NCBI RefSeq assembly: GCF_030825785.1
Contig: NZ_JAPJPG010000027.1
Span: 1-22,145, forward strand
From: Anaerococcus sp.
GTDB taxonomy: Bacteria > Bacillota > Clostridia > Tissierellales > Peptoniphilaceae
Direction of reading: 5' to 3'
DNA length: 22,145 nucleotides
Part shown: one piece after another, positions 15,341-22,145 of the stretch
Numbering within the stretch: the stretch's first letter is position 1
Layout of the letters: every line of letters starts with the position of its first letter
Position numbers and translations under genes: made by a program
The notes under the pieces: model-generated
The model's database searches: none
Told to the model about the DNA's origin: nothing
What the model saw: the letters and a program-made list of their open reading frames with translations, nothing else

Positions 15341-16104
15341 ATTAATTTCCTATATTCTATGTGATAGTTCCCCTTCTTGCTAAGTCCTTTTATCCTATCA
15401 AAGATAAATCTTCCTTCTCTTCTGATTGATATCATAGCACCTTCATCCAAATTATAACTTGGATCTGTTATAGTTTGATGGTCTACCTTCACAAGCCTGT
15501 TATTTATTAAAATTTTAGCCTTAGCCCTAGAACTATTTATGAGACTAGATACTATATTATCAAGCCTTACTGAAGAAATAAAGCTAGTAGATGAAATGTA
15601 ATCTTCTTTTTCTTTAATTAATTTACTTTCCTCTTTGATTTCAATCTTTATTCCTTCTCTTTTTATCTTGCTTAAATTATATTTAATAAAATTCGCTTCT
15701 TCTTCAAGTACTGCAAATTCTACTAACCCATTTAAGACCGATATATCTCCTATACTGTTTCTGCCAATTCCCATATGGACTAAGGCTCCTAATACATCGG
15801 GGTGCTTGATTTCACTACCATTGAAAGTGAGGACCTTTATATAATTACTTTCTTCTAAAGGGAGATAATAGTAGTTCGCTACAAATATTTTTCTTTCGCA
15901 TTTATCATTCCCACCAATAAATACGATATCTATGTTATTCTTTCTGGCAATATCTCCTATAACTTTCCTCTCAAATGGATCGAGAAAGAAGCTGGATACT
16001 TCTTGATTTGTATAAAATCCTCTCTCCAGAATAGATATAGCTTTCTTGATGTTAGACTTCTTGGCCTTATCCTTAATAAAATTTAAATTATATTCTAAAC
16101 TCAT
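15337..16104 (-). CDS. ylmH: YlmH/RqcP2-type S4-domain RNA-binding protein
   Basis: A 255-residue YlmH. The N-terminal part has FFLDPFERKVIGDIA, the middle has MGIGRNSIGDISVLNG, and a C-terminal S4 domain (about 174-235) has SVRLDNIVSSLINSSRAKAKILI. In Bacillus, YlmH has been linked to ribosome-associated quality control as an RqcP-like factor, and it lies in the cell-division cluster. It follows sepF here. The ATG directly abuts the T-run of a hairpin and I see no Shine-Dalgarno site, so how it is initiated is unclear. No better internal start is apparent, since the conserved FLDP segment begins near residue 40. Confidence 0.9.
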   Translation of the reverse strand: MSLEYNLNFIKDKAKKSNIKKAISILERGFYTNQEVSSFFLDPFERKVIGDIARKNNIDIVFIGGNDKCERKIFVANYYYLPLEESNYIKVLTFNGSEIKHPDVLGALVHMGIGRNSIGDISVLNGLVEFAVLEEEANFIKYNLSKIKREGIKIEIKEESKLIKEKEDYISSTSFISSVRLDNIVSSLINSSRAKAKILINNRLVKVDHQTITDPSYNLDEGAMISIRREGRFIFDRIKGLSKKGNYHIEYRKLI

Positions 16105-16136
16105 AAAAAAGAAAGATCGATTTATTAGATCGATCT
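16105..16136 (-). terminator. Hairpin plus T-run between sepF and ylmH
   Basis: Arms AGATCGAT (16129-16136 and 16114-16121 on the minus strand) enclose a 7-base loop and are followed by TTCTTTTTT (16105-16113), which touches the ylmH ATG. The stem includes the sepF stop. It has the form of an intrinsic terminator, with an AT-rich 8-base-pair stem of modest strength. Confidence 0.62.
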
Positions 16137-16719
16137 ATAATTGATTATAATTTCCTTCAGATATTTGATCAGTAACAGCCGGGTCTATTTGTATGCCGTT
16201 TGGACTTATAACAAATATTCCTTTTGTAACTTTCTCAACCGTCCCACTTAAGGCATATACAGCACCACTTACGAAGTCAAAGATTTGTCTTCTTGTATCT
16301 GATTCAACCATCTCTAAGTTTAGGACAACTACTTTTTTGTTAAGGATGTCATCAATAACCTTTGGTGCATCAGTTTCATAATCTAATGGTTCTTGAATCG
16401 AAATTCTCATTGAATTTGATCCAGCAAAATTTTTATCACTCATTTTAACTACATTATCTCCCCTTCTTGTTGATTTAGAACTCTTAAACGAAGAATTATT
16501 CTTAAAGCTATCTACAAATGGTGGTTTGAAACTCTCATCACTTTCTTCATTCTTATAGTCTGAGTCAGAGAAATAAGATTTGTATGTTTCATCCTTCTCA
16601 GATTTATCATTGTCTTCTTCTTTTACTTCCTCTTCTAGATCGTCGTAATACAACTGATCCTCATCGTAATCATCGTATTTGTCATCAATACCTATAAATT
16701 CTTTAAACCTATCTAACAT
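16135..16719 (-). CDS. sepF: Cell division protein SepF
   Basis: A 194-residue SepF. The N-terminal amphipathic helix (MLDRFKEFIGI) would bind the membrane, a long acidic linker runs to about residue 90, and the C-terminal SepF domain (about 95-185) has ISIQEPLDYETDAPKVIDDI, VVLNLEMVESDTRRQIFDFVSGAVYAL split over two strands and KVTKGIFVISPNGI. SepF tethers FtsZ filaments to the membrane and bundles them at the septum. AAGGAAG precedes the ATG, and a TATAAT in the upstream gap suggests its own promoter. Confidence 0.95.
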   Translation of the reverse strand: MLDRFKEFIGIDDKYDDYDEDQLYYDDLEEEVKEEDNDKSEKDETYKSYFSDSDYKNEESDESFKPPFVDSFKNNSSFKSSKSTRRGDNVVKMSDKNFAGSNSMRISIQEPLDYETDAPKVIDDILNKKVVVLNLEMVESDTRRQIFDFVSGAVYALSGTVEKVTKGIFVISPNGIQIDPAVTDQISEGNYNQL

Positions 16720-16753
16720 AATACTTCCTTTGCGTTTTTTATCTCTCCATTAC

Positions 16754-16759
16754 ATTATA
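16754..16759 (-). promoter_or_regulatory. Possible -10 element of a sepF promoter
   Basis: TATAAT on the minus strand in the 65-base gpsA-sepF gap, 34 bases before the sepF ATG. The -35 region is poor (TTAGAA-like). Just upstream, a weak AT-only hairpin (arms 16772-16778 and 16787-16793) overlaps the gpsA stop and might mark the end of the upstream transcript. Confidence 0.4.
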
Positions 16760-16784
16760 TCTTAATAAGAAGAATATTTCTAAT

Positions 16785-17768
16785 TTAATATTCATTTTTT
16801 AAGTCTCTAGCCATCAAATCCTTAACAGATTGGTGAGCTGACTTTCCTTCAAATAAAACCTTATAGATTTCATAAGTAATAGGCATTTCAATATTTTTTT
16901 CTTTAGAAAGTTCATAGACTGCTCGAGTAGTAGGTATACCTTCTACGACCATATTTACCTTAGCTATGCTCTCTTCAATGCTATATCCTTCACCGATAAG
17001 TCTTCCAGCCCTATTGTTTCGTGAAAGATTACTAGTAGCCGTAACAATAAGATCACCAATCCCTGCAAGACCGTTTATTGTTTTTTCATCCGCTCCAAAA
17101 CTTCTCGCAAATCTTTCCATTTCGTGGATGCCACGTGTTATTAGAGCTGTCTTAGAGTTATCTCCATAAGATAAGCCATCGGCCATTCCTATGCCAAAGG
17201 CAAGTATATTCTTGATACTTCCTCCTATCTCTACTCCAATAACATCTGTAGATGTATATACCCTAAAGTAATCTCTATTAAAAATATCTTGAATATCCAT
17301 AGCTAGATTTATATCATTTGATGCACAAACAAGTGTAGTTGGCATCTCTTTTATTACTTCTTCTGCATGGGATGGACCGCTCACAATAGCATAATTAATG
17401 TCTCCTAATATATCTTCCAATATCTCTGAGATTCTAAAGTGAGTATTAAGTTCCAATCCTTTTGATAGATTTATGATCACTTTGTTATCATCAAAATAAG
17501 GAACGAGATTTTCGTAAACACTTCTGATACTTTGAGTTGGAATTGCGTTTACTATATATTTATTCTCAAAAAGTTCCTCAATATTTGACGTAGCTCTTAT
17601 ATTTTTTCTTAATTTCTCGTCAGGGAAATACTTAACATTTATGTGATTTTCATTAATAGAATTAACTACATTTATATCCCTAGCATACATAAGAACATCT
17701 TGACTTTCGCTTAGAAGATTTGCAATAGCAGTAGCCCAACTGCCTGATCCTATAATAGATATTTCCAT
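16785..17768 (-). CDS. gpsA: Glycerol-3-phosphate dehydrogenase [NAD(P)+]
   Basis: A 327-residue GpsA that reduces dihydroxyacetone phosphate to sn-glycerol-3-phosphate for phospholipid synthesis. The Rossmann start IIGSGSWATAIA (residues 5-16), SKGLE, SGPSHAEEV, the catalytic-lysine region GGSIKNILAFGIGMADGL and the C-terminal MVVEGIPTTRAVYEL are all present. AAGGAG precedes the ATG. It is 8 bases after plsY, which uses its product. Confidence 0.97.
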   Translation of the reverse strand: MEISIIGSGSWATAIANLLSESQDVLMYARDINVVNSINENHINVKYFPDEKLRKNIRATSNIEELFENKYIVNAIPTQSIRSVYENLVPYFDDNKVIINLSKGLELNTHFRISEILEDILGDINYAIVSGPSHAEEVIKEMPTTLVCASNDINLAMDIQDIFNRDYFRVYTSTDVIGVEIGGSIKNILAFGIGMADGLSYGDNSKTALITRGIHEMERFARSFGADEKTINGLAGIGDLIVTATSNLSRNNRAGRLIGEGYSIEESIAKVNMVVEGIPTTRAVYELSKEKNIEMPITYEIYKVLFEGKSAHQSVKDLMARDLKNEY

Positions 17769-17776
17769 AAGACTCC

Positions 17777-18352
17777 TTAAAATATTTTCTTTTCTTCACC
17801 TAGCTTTAGCCTTCTTATATTATCCTTATGCTTGAAAACTACCAAGGAAGCTATTAAAATAATAGCCAAACTTAGAAAGCTAATCTTATATCTTAATAGT
17901 GAAAGAACAGCTGCAATTACGGTTGTTGTTATAGAGGATAAAGAAACTATCCTAAATATAAGAACCAAAACAATAAATATTGCAAGAAGTACTAGAGCGA
18001 ATCTATAATCTATTGCAAGAAGTGCCCCAAATGAGGTAGCAACTCCCTTTCCAGACTTAAACTTGAGTATAAAGCTATACATATGTCCTATAACAACAAA
18101 GAACATTGCTACAGCTTGGCCTAGCTCTCCTCCATACTTTCCCCCTAGATAGCAAGCAAGACTTCCCTTTAGGAAATCGAAAAGAAAGGTCATAAATCCA
18201 GCAAATTTTCCAAAGTTTCTTAAAGCATTTGTAGCTCCTACGTTACCTGATCCAAGTTTTCTTAAGTCTGTTCTAAAAAATATCTTTCCGATTATAAAAC
18301 CAAAAGGAATAGAACCTAATATATAGGATAATAAAGCAATTAGTACGGTCAT
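17777..18352 (-). CDS. plsY: Glycerol-3-phosphate acyltransferase PlsY
   Basis: A 191-residue integral membrane enzyme that transfers acyl groups from acyl-phosphate to glycerol-3-phosphate. About five membrane helices alternate with the conserved loops GSIPFGFIIGK (13-23), KLGSGNVGATNALRNFGK and KFKSGKGVATSFGA, which carry the active-site and phosphate-binding residues. AAGGTGAG lies before the ATG. It sits between der and gpsA with 2- and 8-base gaps; gpsA makes its substrate. Confidence 0.96.
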   Translation of the reverse strand: MTVLIALLSYILGSIPFGFIIGKIFFRTDLRKLGSGNVGATNALRNFGKFAGFMTFLFDFLKGSLACYLGGKYGGELGQAVAMFFVVIGHMYSFILKFKSGKGVATSFGALLAIDYRFALVLLAIFIVLVLIFRIVSLSSITTTVIAAVLSLLRYKISFLSLAIILIASLVVFKHKDNIRRLKLGEEKKIF

Positions 18353-18354
18353 TC

Positions 18355-19668
18355 TTACTCACCTTTTTGTTTGAATACAAAACTGAAGGGTACACCAGTA
18401 AGACTGTAATTTTGTCTTATTTGATTTTCTAGATATCTAGTATACGAGAAGTGAACAAGGTCTCTATCGTTTATTGAAAGCATAAACTTTGGAGGTGCAG
18501 TCGATACTTGTGACATATAGTATATCTTAAGTCTCTTGCCCTTATCTTGAGGTGGCGGATTCAATAATATTGCATCTTGTAATATATTATTTAAAACACC
18601 CGTTTTTATTCTTGTATGGTAATTGTTAGAAACTATCTCAAATAATTCTAATAATTTGTCAATTCTTTTATTTTCCAAGACTGAAATAAATACTATTGGA
18701 GCATAGGGAGCAAATGAAAATGTTTCTCTAATGTCCTTTTCTAGATTTCTCATGGTATTTGTCTCTTTATCAACCAAGTCCCATTTATTTACAGCTATTA
18801 TTATTGCCTTTTTTTGATTATGAGCATATCCAGCAATTTTTGCATCTTGTTCGGTTACACCAACATTTGCATCAATTAGAAACAAGCATATCTCAGAACT
18901 ATCGACAGCATCGAAGGTCCTTTGATTCGCATAGTATTCTACGTTTTCCTTGACCTTTGATTTTCTCCTAAGTCCTGCCGTATCAATAAGAACATAATTC
19001 TCACCATTATATTGCCAGTAGCTATCTACCGCATCTCTAGTAGTTCCTGCAATATCAGTAACTATCATTCTTTCTTCATTTAATAATAGGTTGACTAGGG
19101 AGGACTTACCAGCATTTGGCTTTCCAATAATGGCAATTCTTGTTTCATCCTCTACTTGATCAAAAGAAGAAAAGTCTATGAAAGAGACGATCTTATCTAA
19201 TAAATCTCCTAAACCCTTACTTTGCTCAGCAGAAATCATTGACATATCATCAAATCCAAATTGATAAAAGTCGTATATATCATCAGGGATTTTGAATGAA
19301 TCTAGTTTATTAGCAACAATTATAACTGGCTTATTATATTTTCTAATTTCATTTGCTATATCAACATCGTAAGGATTAACTCCCTCCTTGCCGTCTACAA
19401 CAAAAAGAATCAGATTTGTCTCTATAAGGGCTTTTTCTACTTGAGATTTAATCTCTGTATTCATTACTTCCTTATTAGAAATATCAAGGCCACCGGTATC
19501 GACTAGCAAGAATTCGTTGTTTTGCCACTCAACCTTATCTACAATTCTATCCCTTGTCACACCAGATATATCTTCCGTTATTGATTTTCTCTTGCCTACA
19601 AGTCTGTTAAATAAAGTACTTTTTCCAACATTTGTCCTACCGACAAGAGTTACTATCGGCATTTTCAT
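18355..19668 (-). CDS. der: Ribosome-assembly GTPase Der (EngA)
   Basis: A 437-residue Der with two tandem G domains and a C-terminal KH-like domain, full length. Domain 1 has GRTNVGKS (10-17), DTGG and NKLD. Domain 2 has GKPNAGKS (182-189), DTAGLRRKSKV and NKWD. It acts in maturation of the 50S subunit. GGAG lies 7 bases before the first ATG, preferred over the in-frame Met3. The start overlaps the glyA stop by ATGA. Confidence 0.97.
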   Translation of the reverse strand: MKMPIVTLVGRTNVGKSTLFNRLVGKRKSITEDISGVTRDRIVDKVEWQNNEFLLVDTGGLDISNKEVMNTEIKSQVEKALIETNLILFVVDGKEGVNPYDVDIANEIRKYNKPVIIVANKLDSFKIPDDIYDFYQFGFDDMSMISAEQSKGLGDLLDKIVSFIDFSSFDQVEDETRIAIIGKPNAGKSSLVNLLLNEERMIVTDIAGTTRDAVDSYWQYNGENYVLIDTAGLRRKSKVKENVEYYANQRTFDAVDSSEICLFLIDANVGVTEQDAKIAGYAHNQKKAIIIAVNKWDLVDKETNTMRNLEKDIRETFSFAPYAPIVFISVLENKRIDKLLELFEIVSNNYHTRIKTGVLNNILQDAILLNPPPQDKGKRLKIYYMSQVSTAPPKFMLSINDRDLVHFSYTRYLENQIRQNYSLTGVPFSFVFKQKGE

Positions 19669-20906
19669 ATTACTTCTCCATATACTGGGAATCTTTTAGT
19701 TAAACTTTCTACTTCTTTTCTAATATTTTCCACAGTATCTTCTTTCTTCAAAGTTTTCTTGATCAAGTCTACTATAATTTCCATTTCACTTTCCTTCATT
19801 CCCCTAGTAGTAACCGCGGCAGTTCCTATCCTTAATCCACTTGTTATATTAGGAGATAATTTTTCGCCCGGAATGGTATTTTTATTGGTAGTAATATAGA
19901 CTTCATCAAGTAAGTTTTGCGCTTCTTTTCCAGTTATTCCCATATTTCTTAAATCTAATAGTAATAGATGGTTATCAGTTCCACCAGAAACTAAATCGAA
20001 ATTATTCTTTTTAAAGGATATTTCCATTTGTTTCGAATTCGACTTTATTTGTCTGGCATAGCTTTGCCAACTAGGATCTAAATTTTGCTTAAATCCAATA
20101 GCCTTTGCTGCGATTATATGCTCTAATGGGCCTCCTTGAAGTCCAGGAAAAACTGCCTTATCAATTTTCTTGGCCCACTTTTCTTTGCAAAGGATTATAC
20201 CTGACCTAGGACCCCTCAGTGTTTTATGAGTTGTGCTAGTAACTACATCACAATAATCAACAGGTGACATGTGCTCACCGCAAACTACAAGCCCTGCAAT
20301 GTGTGCAATATCTGCCATTAATAGAGCCCCTACATCATCAGCAATTTGTCGAAATTTCTTAAAGTCTATTTCTCTCGGATAAGCACTTGCCCCACAAACT
20401 ATAAGTTTAGGCTTAATCTCTCTAGCAAGATCTAAAACATGATCATAATCTATAAGTCCTGTTTCTACATCAACTCCATAATGATAAAAATCATATCTCC
20501 TTCCAGAGTGATTGACCTTAGAACCATGAGATAGGTGGCCTCCTTCATTTAAGTTCATAGAAAGAACCTTATCCCCATCTTCTAGGAGGGCAAAATAGGC
20601 AGCTGAATTAGCATCGTAACCTGAGTGAGCTTGGACATTAACATGCTCAGCCCCAAATAGGGCCTTAGCCCTATCTATAGCTAGTTTTTCTATGATATCA
20701 ATGTTCTCACATCCACCGTAATATCTTTTTCCCGGAAGTCCTTCAGCGTACTTATTTGTGAGGATACTCCCATCAGCTTCTAATATTGCTTTTGACACAT
20801 AATTTTCAGATGCTATAAGTTCAATATTTCTTTCTTGTCTTTCAAGCTCTTTTATCAAGGCATGATAAACTTCTGAATCGAACTTTTCTATTTCTGAATA
20901 ATTCAT
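19665..20906 (-). CDS. glyA: Serine hydroxymethyltransferase
   Basis: A 413-residue SHMT that interconverts serine and glycine with tetrahydrofolate and PLP. The PLP lysine is Lys228 in VTSTTHKTLRGPRSG, and ASENYVS (33-39), GKRYYGGCENID and the MADIAHIAG aspartate are present. The usual VQPHSGAQAN phosphate-binding segment reads VQAHSGYDAN here, and LAHGGHLTHG reads LNEGGHLSHG. The rest fits a normal GlyA. The start overlaps the rseC-like stop, and the end overlaps der. Confidence 0.95.
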   Translation of the reverse strand: MNYSEIEKFDSEVYHALIKELERQERNIELIASENYVSKAILEADGSILTNKYAEGLPGKRYYGGCENIDIIEKLAIDRAKALFGAEHVNVQAHSGYDANSAAYFALLEDGDKVLSMNLNEGGHLSHGSKVNHSGRRYDFYHYGVDVETGLIDYDHVLDLAREIKPKLIVCGASAYPREIDFKKFRQIADDVGALLMADIAHIAGLVVCGEHMSPVDYCDVVTSTTHKTLRGPRSGIILCKEKWAKKIDKAVFPGLQGGPLEHIIAAKAIGFKQNLDPSWQSYARQIKSNSKQMEISFKKNNFDLVSGGTDNHLLLLDLRNMGITGKEAQNLLDEVYITTNKNTIPGEKLSPNITSGLRIGTAAVTTRGMKESEMEIIVDLIKKTLKKEDTVENIRKEVESLTKRFPVYGEVI

Positions 20907-21322
20907 TATGCCTTTCTCACTCTCATCATATTTCTATTCTTTACATTTTTATCTAGTTTCTTCATAAAAATAATTGATATAGCGAAAAATATTGCTACTG
21001 ATATTAAAGTCAATAGATTAATATCCATAGATGTATTCTTTAGAAATATATTAGGAATAAGAGCTCCCACCAACATCATAACTACCGGAACAATATAGAC
21101 AGTAGCTGTTAATTTGCTTACTTCACTTGAAGATCCTTCAATAATTACATGATCGCCTCTTTTTAAATCTTCATATGAGAAAAGCTCAATTTCTGTAGTT
21201 TTACTCTCAGCACAAGAGCCCTTGGCAGCACATCCTCCACATGCTCCGTTCCTAAAAATCTGTACCTTTAAATTACCTTTGTTATTATCGATTACTATTC
21301 CTTCTTTTTTAACTGTATCCAT
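20906..21322 (-). CDS. RseC/SoxR-reducing family membrane protein
   Basis: A 138-residue protein with an N-terminal soluble domain containing Cys28, Cys31 and Cys37 (ACGGCAAKGSCAE), then two membrane helices (about 71-93 and 100-119) and a basic C-terminal tail. This matches the RseC/MucC/RsxC-associated (SoxR reducing) family, in which the cysteines are thought to bind an Fe-S cluster. In Bacillota its partner is often the Rnf electron-transport complex. No such genes are nearby, so a redox role here is inference. AAGGTAGG precedes the ATG and overlaps the aspS stop. Confidence 0.85.
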   Translation of the reverse strand: MDTVKKEGIVIDNNKGNLKVQIFRNGACGGCAAKGSCAESKTTEIELFSYEDLKRGDHVIIEGSSSEVSKLTATVYIVPVVMMLVGALIPNIFLKNTSMDINLLTLISVAIFFAISIIFMKKLDKNVKNRNMMRVRKA

Positions 21323-21327
21323 AAAAC

Positions 21328-22092
21328 CTACCTTAATCTTATACTTAATTCATCCAAAGCTTTCTCATCGACAAGACTTGGTGCTTCTGTCAATGGACAT
21401 GTAGCAGATTGTGTCTTAGGGAAAGCAATTATATCCTTTATGTTATCTGTTTTTGCAAAAAGCATTACTAGCCTATCAAGACCGTATGCTAGACCTGCGT
21501 GTGGAGGTGTTCCATATTGAAGAGCTTCGATGAAGAATCCAAATTTGTTCTTTATATCTTCATCACTTAACTTAAGCGCCTCAAACACTTTTTCTTGGAG
21601 GTCAGAATTGTTAATTCTTACAGATCCTCCTCCCATTTCATCTCCATTTATAACTATGTCGTAAGCTTGAGTTCTTACTTTTTGAGGTTTAGTTAATAGT
21701 AAGTCAATATCTTCTTCATTTGGCATTGTGAATGGATGGTGTTGGGAAACGTATCTATCTTCTTCTTCGCTATATTCGAACATTGGGAAGTTCACAACCC
21801 AGCAAAGAGCGTATTCTTTTTCAATTAGATCATTATCTTTTGCTACTTTTCTTCTAAGAGCTCCCATAGCTTCAAGAACAGTCTTGTTCTTGTCTGCTCC
21901 AATTAAAATTAAATCTCCATCTTCCATTTCAAGCTTATCCTTTAGTCCAGCAATTATATCATCTGTTAAGAATTTCTTTATTGATGATTGGATATCTTCT
22001 GAGTATTTGATATAGGATAAGCCCTTTAGACCATAATCTTTAACAAAATCTGTTAATTTATCTAATTGTTTTCTTGAATAATTAGCTGCAAT
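21328..22092 (-). CDS. aspS: Aspartyl-tRNA synthetase, C-terminal part; 5' side interrupted
   Basis: The last ~254 residues of a bacterial-type AspRS. From 22092 the minus-strand frame reads AANYSRKQLDKLTDF, the GAD insertion domain, which is followed by the catalytic core: FPMFEYSEEEDRYVSQHHPF, SVRINNSDLQ and class II motif 3 GTPPHAGLAYGLDRLVMLF. It ends in TCPLTEAPS. A full AspRS is about 590 residues, so the tRNA-binding OB domain and motifs 1-2 should lie beyond 22092. Instead, 22094-22145 is an inverted copy of this gene's own interior, and the minus frame beyond 22092 no longer resembles AspRS. An internal ATG at 21927 is not a credible start. This looks like a gene cut by a chimeric end and not a true short gene. 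Confidence 0.9.
   Translation of the reverse strand: MAANYSRKQLDKLTDFVKDYGLKGLSYIKYSEDIQSSIKKFLTDDIIAGLKDKLEMEDGDLILIGADKNKTVLEAMGALRRKVAKDNDLIEKEYALCWVVNFPMFEYSEEEDRYVSQHHPFTMPNEEDIDLLLTKPQKVRTQAYDIVINGDEMGGGSVRINNSDLQEKVFEALKLSDEDIKNKFGFFIEALQYGTPPHAGLAYGLDRLVMLFAKTDNIKDIIAFPKTQSATCPLTEAPSLVDEKALDELSIRLR
21827..21878 (-). repeat. 52-bp inverted repeat, copy inside aspS
   Basis: This internal aspS segment, coding for LEAMGALRRKVAKDND on the minus strand, is exactly reverse-complemented at 22094-22145. By eye all 52 bases match, and the first mismatch is at 21879/22093. Confidence 0.95.
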
Positions 22093-22093
22093 A

Positions 22094-22145
22094 TTCTTGA
22101 AGCTATGGGAGCTCTTAGAAGAAAAGTAGCAAAAGATAATGATCT
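22094..22145 (+). repeat. 52-bp inverted repeat, copy at the window end
   Basis: The last 52 bases of the window repeat 21827-21878 in opposite orientation, reading LEAMGALRRKVAKDND on the plus strand. A 215-base spacer separates the arms. The copy continues to the last base, so its true length is unknown. Confidence 0.95.

Noticed and set aside
21328..21927. A 199-residue stand-alone protein from the ATG at 21927
   Set aside because: The frame continues upstream as recognisable AspRS GAD-domain sequence; the ATG is internal and has no ribosome-binding site.
21728..22015. 95-residue plus-strand open frame near the right end
   Set aside because: Antisense of aspS with no coding signature.
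21827..22145. The inverted repeat as a terminal repeat of an insertion sequence or phase-variable switch
   Set aside because: The arms are aspS coding sequence, the 215-base spacer is also aspS, and no recombinase or transposase gene is present.
1..22145. CRISPR array, tRNA, rRNA, prophage or defence system
   Set aside because: No regularly spaced repeats, no tRNA-like or rRNA sequence, and no integrase, transposase, nuclease-toxin or phage structural gene; genes follow conserved housekeeping order.

Overview
The window is a dense, low-GC block of bacterial housekeeping genes. Nearly all are on the minus strand; the one clear plus-strand gene is an RNase H-like nuclease at 13327-14232. The gene set points to the Bacillota: ireB-ruvX-DUF1292, RNase J, sepF-ylmH, Prp with an N-terminally extended L27, an L21 leader, and ThiI paired with its own cysteine desulfurase. 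AT-rich codon use and the anaerobe-type content suggest class Tissierellia (Peptoniphilaceae, for example an Anaerococcus-like organism). That placement is an inference from memory of families, not from a search. TGA is used as a normal stop (prp, thiI, glyA, ung), so the standard bacterial code applies.

Layout, in the direction of minus-strand transcription (right to left). At the right edge is the 3' part of aspS, then an RseC/SoxR-reducing-like Fe-S membrane protein, glyA, der, plsY and gpsA: translation, GTPase and phospholipid genes packed with overlaps of a few bases. Next are sepF, ylmH, lspA and ung (cell division, RNA-binding S4 protein, lipoprotein signal peptidase, uracil repair). 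ung converges on the RNase H-like gene at a shared hairpin. A divergent intergenic gap follows, then a cysteine desulfurase and thiI (tRNA 4-thiouridine). A good promoter and an L21 leader start the rplU-prp-rpmA operon, which ends in a strong terminator just before obgE. From obgE run yhbY, nadD, yqeK, rsfS and comEA (ribosome assembly, NAD synthesis, Ap4A hydrolysis, ribosome silencing, DNA uptake). The left part is an IscR-type regulator, alaS, ireB, ruvX, a DUF1292 protein, a Fur-family regulator, RNase J, and the start of a TrmR-type tRNA methyltransferase cut by the left edge.

No gene-free stretch exceeds 300 bases; the largest gap is about 95 bases. I see no tRNA, rRNA, CRISPR array, insertion sequence or prophage. 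I found no convincing new multi-gene system. The points most worth a second look are: a perfect 52-bp inverted copy of an internal aspS segment at the extreme right end (most likely a chimeric or fold-back contig end); hairpin-plus-T-run signals directly in front of obgE and ylmH; a 12-bp perfect stem holding both stop codons of the convergent pair; a probably leaderless nuclease gene; an atypical Prp cleavage site in L27; and an unusual PLP-phosphate motif in GlyA.
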